From positions 372,001 through 436,000 of the forward strand of contig JBDXCG010000004.1 of assembly GCA_039980455.1 (NCBI GenBank): 64,000 bases of DNA, written 5' to 3'. Shown piece after piece: positions 23,788-32,721 of the stretch. Below the pieces are notes generated by a model. The model worked only from the letters and a program-made list of their open reading frames with translations. It searched no databases and was not told where the DNA came from. A program made the translations under genes and the position numbers. How positions within the stretch are numbered: position 1 is the stretch's first letter; every line of letters begins with the position of its first letter. The stretch comes from CALINF01 sp039980455 (GTDB taxonomy: Bacteria; Pseudomonadota; Gammaproteobacteria; Pseudomonadales; Halieaceae).

Positions 23788-24816
23788 TTAAGGGTTCTTG
23801 ACCTTGTCCCCTACTCTAAGAACGCGGTTAGATTTCAGGATAATACCGTAGCTGGCCTTCTCAAATGACTCGAAAACCATCAATAGTCCGGCCCGCGTAT
23901 CAGGTAATGCCACGTTATCCCCACGCACAGTGTCGTGTACTAGAGCACCTGCTTGATAAACTGCCAGAACGTGGCCAATTTCAAGACCATCGCGCTTACC
24001 CCTGTTTAACACCACAATGCTGGTTGTTCCAATCTGCGTAACACCGCCATCTACCGCGATCATAAAGCCATCTTCGATCGTTGATTCTGGTGCACGTGGC
24101 ACGAAGGACGCGTCCAGTATGCGCTCCTCCATGGGCAGCAACCGATCAGTGATGCGCACCTCTTCAGTAACGCGAGTGACTTCGAGTTCGGTGACTTCAT
24201 CGGTGTTACTGCTCAGCAGCCTGGCGTTGCCGATATCCTGAGCCTGATATCCGAGTAATTCATTTGTGATGGGGTCGTAATAGGTATCACCCGGGCGATA
24301 AATTCCATACGCGCGTTCGCCATCGGGAAACGGGCCACGACCATAAATTCGGTCTCCGGGAGCGCTCAGCAAATGGCCTTGATCGCCCGCCACTACATAC
24401 GCCGAGTTATTCAATGCGTCAGCATCCAGAATACGATGGCTCAAAAGAAATGCGCCAATCTCGTCCAGCGGAATAATAGGTATCGCAAGATCCAGCGGTG
24501 AAACGCGCATATTGGGTTGCAGTTTCACGTCCCGTCCTCGGCGCAACCGCAAGCGAGGCTGTCCGTCTATCCAAACCAGATAGAGTTCATCGCCAGGATA
24601 AATGAGATGGGGGTTATCGATTTGAGGGTTGACGTCCCACAGCTCGGGCCAGAGCCAGGGCTCTTGCAGATACATGCCAGAGATGCCCCACAGCGTATCG
24701 CCTTTCTTTACGATATACGTCTCTGGTACATCCTCATTGAGCTCTACTGCCTGTAACCAACCGCTAAACAGCAACGTTGCGGTAAACAGACATACCGAAA
24801 GGAACCGTGTTTTCAT
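23788..24816 (-). CDS. LysM-domain exported protein
   Basis: Periplasmic or envelope protein (342 aa) with a signal peptide (about 1-22) and one N-terminal LysM domain: YIVKKGDTLWGISGMYLQEPWLWPELWDVNPQI...YPGDELYL. LysM binds peptidoglycan. The rest (about 80-342) is a conserved but uncharacterised region that ends in a small beta-rich part (RGKRDGLEIGHVLAVYQ). ATG 24816 has AGGGGCAG upstream; the frame runs on to 24867 without a better site. Upstream of dprA, divergent from def, as with PA0020 in Pseudomonas. Confidence 0.9.
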   Translation of the reverse strand: MKTRFLSVCLFTATLLFSGWLQAVELNEDVPETYIVKKGDTLWGISGMYLQEPWLWPELWDVNPQIDNPHLIYPGDELYLVWIDGQPRLRLRRGRDVKLQPNMRVSPLDLAIPIIPLDEIGAFLLSHRILDADALNNSAYVVAGDQGHLLSAPGDRIYGRGPFPDGERAYGIYRPGDTYYDPITNELLGYQAQDIGNARLLSSNTDEVTELEVTRVTEEVRITDRLLPMEERILDASFVPRAPESTIEDGFMIAVDGGVTQIGTTSIVVLNRGKRDGLEIGHVLAVYQAGALVHDTVRGDNVALPDTRAGLLMVFESFEKASYGIILKSNRVLRVGDKVKNP

Positions 24817-25167
24817 TGTTCTGCCCCTGCCTGGACTTGTTATTATGCGTCCACTTTGTTTGATCATAGCAGCTTCCCTGCGATTATCTTCCGTTCAACT
24901 GTACGATCTTAACTTTTTGCTTGGATTGCGCTACCACCCACTTTCCGTCGCCCAGCTTCTTACTCAACGCAGACCCCGCGTTAGCCGCGTACATGCCCTT
25001 GTACTCAACGGGCAAGCAACAGCGCTTCCTGCACTGGGCATAGTAAGACGGGCGCAGGTATAATAGACACAGTTTGCGGCGGCCGCTTAATGCTGGCAAG
25101 CCCAAATGTGACTAATTCACGTAGGCAAATTCCACCCGAATCGGCCGCAGATTGAGCAGTTTCACCT
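24817..25167. other. Divergent intergenic region LysM gene / def
   Basis: 351 bp. A TATAAT at 25059-25064 with TGGGCA 18 nt upstream is a fair plus-strand promoter for def-fmt-rsmB. The complementary TATTAT on the other strand could serve the LysM gene. A 73-codon minus-strand frame (24884-25105) lies here; its C-terminal part looks protein-like but it has no ribosome site, so I do not call it. A TGTGA-N5-TCACG element at 25116-25130 is one base too short for CRP. Confidence 0.45.
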
Positions 25168-25674
25168 ATGGCAGTACTGGATATTCTGGAGTTTCCCGAC
25201 CCGCGTTTGCGCACTGTTGCGCGAGAAGTAACAAAGGTAACGGAGCAAACGCGTGCGCTAATCGACGATATGTTCGAAACGATGTATGACGCGCCCGGTA
25301 TTGGCCTAGCCGCAAGCCAGGTGGACGTGCACCAGCGCCTGCTGGTAATCGATGTTTCCGAAGATCACAACGACCCCATGGTGTTTATCAACCCCCAGGT
25401 GACCGTGCTGGATTCTGAACTGGGCGAATACGACGAGGGCTGCCTCTCCGTTCCAGGCTTCTATGAAACCGTTAATCGACCCCGGCGAGTTAGCGTTACG
25501 GCACTGGATCGCGACGGAAAGGAGTTCACCATGGAGATTGAGGGTTTGCTCGCTATCTGTTTGCAGCACGAGATCGATCACCTCGATGGCAAACTCTTTG
25601 TTGACTATATCTCGCCGCTCAAACGCCAACGGATACGCAAGAAGCTAGAAAAATCACACCGCCAGCGAGCCTGA
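25168..25674 (+). CDS. def: Peptide deformylase
   Basis: Fe2+/Zn2+ metalloenzyme removing the N-formyl group from nascent proteins. 168 aa with all three motifs: GIGLAASQ, EGCLSVP (metal-ligand Cys) and QHEIDHLDG (two His ligands and catalytic Glu). The basic C-terminus (LKRQRIRKKLEKSHRQRA) suits ribosome binding. First gene of def-fmt-rsmB; fmt starts 5 bp after its stop. Confidence 0.97.
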   Translation: MAVLDILEFPDPRLRTVAREVTKVTEQTRALIDDMFETMYDAPGIGLAASQVDVHQRLLVIDVSEDHNDPMVFINPQVTVLDSELGEYDEGCLSVPGFYETVNRPRRVSVTALDRDGKEFTMEIEGLLAICLQHEIDHLDGKLFVDYISPLKRQRIRKKLEKSHRQRA

Positions 25675-25679
25675 ATATT

Positions 25680-26651
25680 ATGACGAGCCAGCCTCTACGG
25701 ATTGTCTTTGCGGGCACGCCGGAGTTTGCCAGTATTCATCTCAAAGCACTGCTCGAAACCAATCACGAGATAGTGGGTGTCTATACACAGCCTGACAGAC
25801 GCTCCGGCCGCGGCAAGAAGCTGACAGCCAGCCCGGTCAAGCAATGCGCACTAGATGCCGGCATTCATGTTTTCCAACCCAGCAGCCTCAAGAAGGATGT
25901 CGACGCACAGGCGGAGCTTGCGCAGCTAAAACCAGATGTAATAGTGGTTGTAGCGTATGGGCTCATTTTGCCACAGGAGGTTTTGGACATACCCTCCATC
26001 TGCTGCCTCAATGTGCACGGCTCGCTGCTGCCTCGGTGGCGCGGTGCAGCACCCATTCAGCGTGCGATAGAGGCTGGCGACTCACGTACCGGCGTAACGA
26101 TTATGCAGATGGATGCGGGTCTTGATACAGGCAACATGCTCGCCAAGGCCAGTTGTGACATCACCGAAGAAACCACTGCTGCCTCCTTGCATGATACGCT
26201 CGCTGAGCTGGGCGCGCCGCTATTGCTGGATGTGCTAAACGATCTAAAAACTGCGCTTGCGCAAGGGCAGGTGCAAAGTGATGAACATGCCACCTATGCC
26301 GATAAAATCAACAAACCAGAAGCGCTGATAAATTGGAGCTTGGATGCGAAGACCATTGAACAGCGCATTCGGGCTTTTAATCCTTTCCCTGTCTGCTTCT
26401 CTGAACTCAATGGCGAGCGTGTCAAAATCTGGCAAGCTACTGCATCGCAGCAAAGGAGTGATTCATGCCCAGGTACTGTGACAGCAAGCGACCCAACCGG
26501 CATATCCATCGCCTGCGGTGCGGGCACTTTGATCGTTTCGCACCTACAGTTACCGGGAGGGAAAGCGCTTAGCGCGGCGCAAATACTCAACGCCCGCCGT
26601 GAAGTATTTGCGCCCGGAGTTTCTTTCACGCAGCCGGCAGAGGCCAACTAG
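25680..26651 (+). CDS. fmt: Methionyl-tRNA formyltransferase
   Basis: Formylates Met-tRNAfMet using 10-formyltetrahydrofolate. 323 aa: N-terminal formyltransferase domain with FAGTPEFA, the SLLPRWRGAAPIQRAI catalytic segment (Asn-His-Asp triad including NVHGS and the aspartate in MQMDAGLDTG), and a C-terminal OB-like tRNA-binding domain (about 205-323). Sits between def and rsmB; its TAG stop is directly followed by the rsmB ATG. Confidence 0.97.
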   Translation: MTSQPLRIVFAGTPEFASIHLKALLETNHEIVGVYTQPDRRSGRGKKLTASPVKQCALDAGIHVFQPSSLKKDVDAQAELAQLKPDVIVVVAYGLILPQEVLDIPSICCLNVHGSLLPRWRGAAPIQRAIEAGDSRTGVTIMQMDAGLDTGNMLAKASCDITEETTAASLHDTLAELGAPLLLDVLNDLKTALAQGQVQSDEHATYADKINKPEALINWSLDAKTIEQRIRAFNPFPVCFSELNGERVKIWQATASQQRSDSCPGTVTASDPTGISIACGAGTLIVSHLQLPGGKALSAAQILNARREVFAPGVSFTQPAEAN

Positions 26652-27947
26652 ATGGCACAAAATACTCGGGCAGCAGCGGCTCAAGTGATCGCCGGTGTTC
26701 TTAGGGGCCGCTCCATGGCCTCTGTGTTACCCGAAAAACTGAGCCAGGTGCCGGAAAAAGAGCGCGCGCTACTGCAACAACTTAGCTATGGCAGCCTACG
26801 GCACTACTACCGACTCGAAGCCTTTCTCCAGCAGTTACTGGATAAGCCGCTGCGGGATAAAGACAGTGATATTCACAGCCTGCTGATAGTCGGTCTGTAT
26901 CAATTGGACGAGACGCGTATCGCCGACCATGCCGCAGTCGCAGAAACAGTGGAAGCTACACGCAAACTAAAAAAGCCGTGGGCGAAGGGTTTGGTGAATG
27001 CCGTTCTGCGACGCTTTCAGCGGGAGCGAGAAGAGCTTGCGCAAGATCTCACCAGCGCGCAGCAAATCGCACACCCAGCGTGGCTATATAACGCCATCTG
27101 GCACCACTATCCGGAACACGCGCAAGCCATTCTTGCTGCCAACAACCAGCAGCCACCAATGATTCTGCGTAACAATATTCAACAGGGATCACGGGATGAT
27201 TATCTGGCACAGTTGAGCCAACACGAACTCACTGCCACGGCGGGTAGCCTCTGTGATTCAGCGATCTATCTGGAGACAGGCGCAGATGTGGCAACGCTAC
27301 CGGGCTTCGCTGCAGGGCGGGTTAGCGTGCAGGACGAGTCTGCCCAACTGGCCGCTGCACTGTTGAATCCCCAGGTCGGTGATGCAGTTCTTGATGCCTG
27401 CTGTGCGCCGGGAGGAAAAACCTGTCACGTAATGGAGCGACAGCCCGACCTGCTAAGTATGACTGCGTTGGATTCCGATGCAGACCGGCTGGTGCGCGTA
27501 CAAGAGAATCTGGACAGGCTGGAATTGAATGCACAATTACTTACAGAAGATGCCAGCACGCCATCGACTTCATTGAGCACTCACAGCTTCGATCGCATTC
27601 TGATAGACGCGCCATGTTCTGCAACCGGCGTAATCAGACGTCACCCCGACGTAAAGCTATTGCGCCGTGAAGAGGATATCAACAGCTTCCAAGAGCAGCA
27701 GAGCGCTATTATCGAAGGGCTGTGGCCATTGTTAAAAGTCGGGGGCACTTTGCTTTACGTCACCTGTTCCATCATGCCGCAAGAAAACAGCGCAGTTGTT
27801 GCGCGATTTTTAGCTGCTCATGAAGACGCTGTTGAGGATGTGATCGACGCGAACTGGGGCTTCGCACAAGCGCATGGCCGACAACTGTTGCCAGATGCCA
27901 CAGCTGGCGACGGGCTCTACTATGCCAGGCTGAAGAAGGCCAACTAA
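26652..27947 (+). CDS. rsmB: 16S rRNA m5C967 methyltransferase RsmB
   Basis: SAM-dependent methyltransferase for C967 of 16S rRNA. 431 aa: N-terminal NusB-like RNA-binding domain (about 1-140), then the Rossmann methyltransferase domain with SAM loop DACCAPGGKTCH, DAPCSATGVIRRHPDVK (first catalytic Cys) and VTCSIMPQEN (second Cys). Starts immediately after the fmt stop, so translation is coupled. Confidence 0.96.
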   Translation: MAQNTRAAAAQVIAGVLRGRSMASVLPEKLSQVPEKERALLQQLSYGSLRHYYRLEAFLQQLLDKPLRDKDSDIHSLLIVGLYQLDETRIADHAAVAETVEATRKLKKPWAKGLVNAVLRRFQREREELAQDLTSAQQIAHPAWLYNAIWHHYPEHAQAILAANNQQPPMILRNNIQQGSRDDYLAQLSQHELTATAGSLCDSAIYLETGADVATLPGFAAGRVSVQDESAQLAAALLNPQVGDAVLDACCAPGGKTCHVMERQPDLLSMTALDSDADRLVRVQENLDRLELNAQLLTEDASTPSTSLSTHSFDRILIDAPCSATGVIRRHPDVKLLRREEDINSFQEQQSAIIEGLWPLLKVGGTLLYVTCSIMPQENSAVVARFLAAHEDAVEDVIDANWGFAQAHGRQLLPDATAGDGLYYARLKKAN

Positions 27948-28056
27948 CAACGGAGAAAGACGCGCTGCGTAAGTGTGCATAATCCCATCTACCACCACTT
28001 ACATTCCCCACTGTAATTAACTATGGTTACAGAGTATTTCCCTGGTCTGTGCACGC

Positions 28057-29433
28057 ATGAAAATCATAATTCTCGGGGCCGGACAGGTAGGCGGAACACT
28101 CGCTGAACACCTGGCCGATGAACAAAATGAAATCGTGGTAGTCGACACTGATACAGAGACCCTGCGCTCGCTGCAGGACCGCCTCGATATCGGCACGATC
28201 AATGGGGAAGCCTCACACCCCAATACTCTGTATAAAGCAGGGGCAGAAGATGCTGACATGCTGATTGCCGTCACCAACAGTGACGAGATCAACATGATGG
28301 CCTGCCAGGTAGCGCATTCCCTGTTTAACACGCCAACCAAAATTTCGCGCATCCGCTCGCCCAACTATCTCGCGCATCAGACGCAGCTGTTCACCCCCGA
28401 CAACATTCCTGTTGATGTGATCATCGGGCCTGAACAACTGGTCACCCAGAGTATTCGGCAGTTGATCGCAAATCCGGGCGCTCTACAGGTGATGGATTTC
28501 GCTGAGGGTAAAGTGCAGTTGGTTGCTGTTCGTGCTTACTATGGCGGGCCTATCGTGGGCCAGGAGCTCAAAGCAATTCGCCAGCATATGCCCAAGGTAG
28601 ATACCCGCGTGGCAGCAATTTTTCGTCAGGACAGACCCATCATTCCCCAGGGTGACACCGTTGTAGAGGCAGACGATGAAGTCTTCTTTATTGCAGCCAA
28701 AGGAAATATCCGGGCCGTAATGTCTGAATTGCGCAAAGTAGACAAACCCTACAAACGCGTGATGATCGCCGGCGGTGGCAACATCGGCGCAACATTGGCA
28801 CTGAGTCTTGAAAGTGAATACCACGTGAAGGTTATCGAAAAGTCTTACGATCGATGCCGCGTCCTTTCAGAACGACTGAAACACTCACTGGTGCTTTTGG
28901 GCAGTGCGTCTGAGCCGGCGTTACTAGGTCAGGAGAATATCGAATCCACAGACGTGTTCTGTGCCCTGACCAACAACGATGAATCCAACATCATGATGTC
29001 GATGCTGGCCAAACGAATGGGGGCCAAGAAAGTCATCACATTGATTGCAAACCCGGCCTACGCCGATCTGGTGGGTGGAGAAATAGACATCGCTATATCA
29101 CCGCAGCAAATAACAATCGGTAGCTTGCTAACCCATGTACGGCGCGGTGACATCAGTAACGTACACTCCCTGCGCCGCGGTGCAGCGGAAGCTATCGAGG
29201 TGATTGCACACGGTGATGCTTATTCTTCAAAAGTGGTTGGCAGGCGCCTTGATGAGATTGCGCTTAGCGACGGGGTGACAATCGGCGCGATCGTACGAGG
29301 CGATGAAGTGTTAATCGCACACAGCCACATCGTAGTAGAAACAGACGACCACGTTATCCTCTTCCTGACCGACCGCAGCAAAATATCGGCAGTCGAACAG
29401 CTGTTTGCTGTCGGCTTCGGTTTCTTTTCCTAG
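28057..29433 (+). CDS. trkA: Trk potassium transporter regulatory subunit TrkA
   Basis: Peripheral NAD(H)-binding gating subunit of the Trk K+ uptake system. 458 aa made of two RCK units: Rossmann loops IILGAGQVGGTLAEHL at the start and MIAGGGNIGATLALSL near residue 234, each followed by a TrkA-C domain (about 145-225 and 375-455). It sits 8 bp upstream of trkH, giving a complete trkAH operon 110 bp after rsmB. Confidence 0.96.
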   Translation: MKIIILGAGQVGGTLAEHLADEQNEIVVVDTDTETLRSLQDRLDIGTINGEASHPNTLYKAGAEDADMLIAVTNSDEINMMACQVAHSLFNTPTKISRIRSPNYLAHQTQLFTPDNIPVDVIIGPEQLVTQSIRQLIANPGALQVMDFAEGKVQLVAVRAYYGGPIVGQELKAIRQHMPKVDTRVAAIFRQDRPIIPQGDTVVEADDEVFFIAAKGNIRAVMSELRKVDKPYKRVMIAGGGNIGATLALSLESEYHVKVIEKSYDRCRVLSERLKHSLVLLGSASEPALLGQENIESTDVFCALTNNDESNIMMSMLAKRMGAKKVITLIANPAYADLVGGEIDIAISPQQITIGSLLTHVRRGDISNVHSLRRGAAEAIEVIAHGDAYSSKVVGRRLDEIALSDGVTIGAIVRGDEVLIAHSHIVVETDDHVILFLTDRSKISAVEQLFAVGFGFFS

Positions 29434-29441
29434 GCAACGGC

Positions 29442-30890
29442 ATGCACTTCTCCGTTATTCTGCGCATCCTCGGCATGCTACTGATGCTGTTTAGCAGCGC
29501 TATGGTGATACCGCTTCTGCTAGCTGTTCTTGCTGACGACAACACCATCACCGGCTTTCTTGCCGCGCTCAGCATCACTTTTTTTGCGGGGCTGGCTATG
29601 TGGCTACCCGTACGCTTCGCACGTCATGAGCTGCGTATTCGCGATGGGTTCCTGATTACCTCTTTATTCTGGATCGTGCTGGGCTTATTTGGCGCGTTGC
29701 CTTTTGCACTGACCGATACACTAGCTCTCACACCCGTTGAGGCGATATTCGAATCAGTGTCTGGCCTGACCACAACGGGGGCAACCGTCATTACTGGTCT
29801 GGATACTTTGCCCCAGTCCATATTGTTGTATCGTCAGTTGCTACAGTGGCTAGGTGGTATCGGAATCATTGTGGTCGCTGTTGCGGTTTTACCCATGCTG
29901 GGCATCGGGGGGATGCAACTGTACCGAGCAGAAACGCCGGGGCCCTCCAAGGACAGTAAACTAACTCCACGAATTACCGGCACTGCAAAGGCCCTGTTTA
30001 TTGTTTACGCAGCGCTAACTGCTGTGTGTGCGCTGGCCTACTACGCAGCCGGCATGTCGGGGTTCGACGCAATCTGCCATGCATTTTCCACCGTCGCCAT
30101 TGGCGGGTTTTCAACACATGATGCGAGCATGGGCTACTTCGATAGCAACGTAATTTTGCTCATCTGTACCCTGTTCATGGTGATTTCCGCTATCAACTTC
30201 GGATTACATTTTCTGGTCTGGAGGCGTCGCTCTCTAGCTATTTATCCCAAAGATTCCGAAACTCGATTCTTTCTTGGCGTTGTACTCATTTGTGTCGCTG
30301 TCACCTGCTCCTACCTAATCTTGACTGAGACACTGAGTCCCTCCGACAGCCTGATACACGGCGTTTTTCAGGCAGTTTCCATTACAACCACGACTGGGTT
30401 TTCGACACAGGATTTCGCCTACTGGCCAACATTTTTGCCTGTCATGCTGCTGATGTTTTCCTTCATGGGTGGTTGTGTAGGCTCTACCGGGGGCGGTATC
30501 AAGGCTATGCGCCTGATGCTGATTTTCAAACAGGGTGTACGGGAACTTAAACAGCTGGTTCACCCGGCCGCCATCATCCCATTGAAGGTCGGCAAGCGGC
30601 GGGTAGAAGCAACCGTCATCAGCGCGGTCTGGAGCTTCTTTGCAGTCTATATGTGGGCTTTTGTCGGCATCATGCTGGTCTTGATGGCAACCGGCCTTGA
30701 TTTCACTACGGCGTTTTCAGCAGTCGCAGCATCTATGAATAATTTGGGGCCCGGACTGGGCGCTGTGTCGAGTAACTACAGTAGTATCTCGGACCCGGCC
30801 AAGGCCATCCTTTGCTTCGCCATGCTGCTGGGGCGTTTGGAGGTCTTCACCTTGCTGGTGCTCTTCACTCCGGTGTTCTGGCGTCGCTAG
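29442..30890 (+). CDS. trkH: Trk potassium transporter membrane subunit TrkH
   Basis: K+ channel-like translocating subunit, 482 aa, about ten to twelve membrane helices with four pore-loop repeats. Selectivity-filter segments are recognisable as SGLTTTGATVITGLD, FSTVAIGGFSTHD, SITTTTGFSTQDF and the late AAASMNNLGPGLGAV. The filter glycines are all present. Its TAG stop overlaps the djlA stop on the other strand in a shared CTAG. Confidence 0.96.
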   Translation: MHFSVILRILGMLLMLFSSAMVIPLLLAVLADDNTITGFLAALSITFFAGLAMWLPVRFARHELRIRDGFLITSLFWIVLGLFGALPFALTDTLALTPVEAIFESVSGLTTTGATVITGLDTLPQSILLYRQLLQWLGGIGIIVVAVAVLPMLGIGGMQLYRAETPGPSKDSKLTPRITGTAKALFIVYAALTAVCALAYYAAGMSGFDAICHAFSTVAIGGFSTHDASMGYFDSNVILLICTLFMVISAINFGLHFLVWRRRSLAIYPKDSETRFFLGVVLICVAVTCSYLILTETLSPSDSLIHGVFQAVSITTTTGFSTQDFAYWPTFLPVMLLMFSFMGGCVGSTGGGIKAMRLMLIFKQGVRELKQLVHPAAIIPLKVGKRRVEATVISAVWSFFAVYMWAFVGIMLVLMATGLDFTTAFSAVAASMNNLGPGLGAVSSNYSSISDPAKAILCFAMLLGRLEVFTLLVLFTPVFWRR

Positions 30891-31678
30891 CGCAAACCAC
30901 GTGCTTTATTGATCATCTCGTACGCTGCCTGTATTTCCTGGGATTTCTCTGTAGCAACTTTCACCATATCTTCTGGAACGCCGCGCGCTATCAATTTGTC
31001 CGGGTGGTTCTCACTCATCAGTTTGCGATACGCTCGTTTCAGATCCTTATCCGACACCGTGGAGTCGATACCCAGCGCGGCATAGGCGTCGTCCAGCCCG
31101 GTACCGGGTTGCGCACGGAAACCCGACTGTCCATGAAAATGGGTTTGCGCCTGAACCATACGAATCAGCTGATCCAGTTGCGCTTCGCCAAAGCCCATCA
31201 CGGAGGCCACACGAGACAGCGCGCCGCGCTCGGCATCAGCAATTTCATGATCAGCTAGGGCGAGAGATATCAAAAACAGCAGCAGGGTCTGTTGTAACTG
31301 CCGCTGCGGACCGCAGGTTTCAAGAAATGCTGACAAGGTGGGTTCTGGCTCAAAATCAGCTGCGGATCCTGCGCGAAACAACTCGATGGCGCGTTCTCGC
31401 TGCTGCGCACTCAACCCCATCTGGGTAAAGATGGTTTCTGTATGGCTAATCTCCTGCTGCGAAATTCGGCCGTCGGCCTTGGCGAGATACCCCAGCAACA
31501 GAAAAGTCGTTTCGAAAAAACTGGTTTTGATGCGCTCAAGATTTTCTGGCGATGCAAACTGGAGGGTTCGCATCAACCCCTTGTCGAATGCATGCCCGAC
31601 GAAAATCCCTATGATCAGGCCAATAACACCACCAACCAATAGTCCAATGGCACCTGCGACCAACTTACCGTAAATCAT
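30887..31678 (-). CDS. djlA: Co-chaperone DjlA
   Basis: Membrane-anchored DnaK co-chaperone. 263 aa: one N-terminal glycine-rich transmembrane helix (about 5-28), a TerB-like helical domain (about 50-165) and a C-terminal J domain with the HPDK motif (SENHPDKL) near residue 235. ATG 31678 follows a TTG at 31681 that has slightly better spacing to AAAGGA; either is possible. Lies between trkH (convergent) and the acyltransferase gene. Confidence 0.93.
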   Translation of the reverse strand: MIYGKLVAGAIGLLVGGVIGLIIGIFVGHAFDKGLMRTLQFASPENLERIKTSFFETTFLLLGYLAKADGRISQQEISHTETIFTQMGLSAQQRERAIELFRAGSAADFEPEPTLSAFLETCGPQRQLQQTLLLFLISLALADHEIADAERGALSRVASVMGFGEAQLDQLIRMVQAQTHFHGQSGFRAQPGTGLDDAYAALGIDSTVSDKDLKRAYRKLMSENHPDKLIARGVPEDMVKVATEKSQEIQAAYEMINKARGLR

Positions 31679-31716
31679 CAAATCACTAGTCCTTTAATCC
31701 GGCGGACAGCCCGCCT

Positions 31717-32610
31717 CTATAAATCATCATATACACCGGGGCCGTTTTTCGGCCGCACGCGAAAGCGTTTGTATGCCCACTGATACTGCTCAATACACTC
31801 TCGAACGCATTCCTCGACGCCTCGATTAAGCGCTGCCAGCGAGACCGACAGGTCTTCATCATAAATAGCGGGCTCTGCGCTGCGAAACCTGATATCGAAG
31901 CCACCGGGCACCCGCTGGGCAAACCCGAAAACAACCAGAGCGCCGCTACGATGAATCATCTTGCTAGCCAGCGTAGAGGTAAACGCCTCAACGCCAAAAA
32001 ACAGGCTATTCTGACCAGCCGCTATATCGGATGGAACCTGATCGGGGAGAATGCCCGAGATATTCCCGCGCTTCACGCTTTTCACAAGCTTTGCTAACCC
32101 ACGAGCATTTGTCGGTACCAATGTGGCGCCGCTGCGCTCTCGCGCTTTCTTGATCATGTTCCCCAATCCCGCCAACTTTGGCGGCTCATACAGAGACACT
32201 AGGTCTCCGAGCGTCCCCACATGCAGACCCACAACCTCCCAGTTACCCAGGTGAGGTGCCAATACAATCACGCCCCTGCCAGAGGCCACTGTCTCTCTTA
32301 TCTGCTCATCGCCTTCACAGGACACAACAAGACTTTGCACATGCTGTGTGCTGCGCAGCCAGACATGACCTGACTCGGCCATCAGCTCAGCGGTAGCCAT
32401 CACGCTCTTTTTAGCCAGTGCCTGTTGCTCGTCTGCAGGCAGCGTGGGGAACGCCAGTTCAATATTGCGCTGGGCGACTTTTCGGCTGCGGCCACCCACA
32501 GGCCAGTAAACTAACGCTATACACCTGCCAATGGCACGCGTAACAGTAAGTGGTAAAAAAGCAAAAAGAGTAAGCAGCACCCGTATGAGGACTACTTTGA
32601 GAAAATCCAT
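31717..32610 (-). CDS. lpxL: Lipid A biosynthesis acyltransferase (LpxL/HtrB family)
   Basis: Inner-membrane enzyme adding a secondary acyl chain to lipid A. 297 aa: N-terminal hydrophobic anchor (VVLIRVLLTLFAFLPLTV), catalytic H-x4-E motif in LAPHLGNWEV, then the glycine-rich ISGILPDQVPSD segment. The minus-strand frame runs open to 32973 across glyQ, so I chose ATG 32610, which gives normal family length and clears the divergent glyQ promoter. Its place next to glyQ matches the PA0011 homologue in Pseudomonas. Which acyl chain it transfers is unknown. Confidence 0.9.
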   Translation of the reverse strand: MDFLKVVLIRVLLTLFAFLPLTVTRAIGRCIALVYWPVGGRSRKVAQRNIELAFPTLPADEQQALAKKSVMATAELMAESGHVWLRSTQHVQSLVVSCEGDEQIRETVASGRGVIVLAPHLGNWEVVGLHVGTLGDLVSLYEPPKLAGLGNMIKKARERSGATLVPTNARGLAKLVKSVKRGNISGILPDQVPSDIAAGQNSLFFGVEAFTSTLASKMIHRSGALVVFGFAQRVPGGFDIRFRSAEPAIYDEDLSVSLAALNRGVEECVRECIEQYQWAYKRFRVRPKNGPGVYDDL

Positions 32611-32672
32611 CCAGGGAATCCCAGTTCGGGAACGACTGTATATTGCGCGTATTATGCCGCCAAAAGAGGCTG

Positions 32673-32678
32673 TATAAT
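32673..32678 (+). promoter_or_regulatory. -10 box of glyQ-glyS-gmhB
   Basis: Perfect TATAAT 44 bp upstream of the glyQ GTG start, in the 111-bp gap with the divergent acyltransferase gene. The -35 region at about 32650 is poor. The hexamer lies in a short GGCT...AGCC inverted repeat followed by GCC and five T residues (32667-32690), which may also form an early RNA hairpin. Confidence 0.5.
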
Positions 32679-32721
32679 AGCCGCCTTTTTGCGCGACCCT
32701 TAAGGAAAAACAGGAAAAGCC

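Noticed and set aside
24884..25105. 73-codon minus-strand frame upstream of the LysM gene
   Set aside because: C-terminal half looks protein-like, but there is no ribosome site, the start is poor and the frame crosses the likely def promoter.
25116..25130. CRP-like TGTGA...TCACG near def
   Set aside because: Spacer is five, not six, bases and the last base differs; unlikely to bind CRP.
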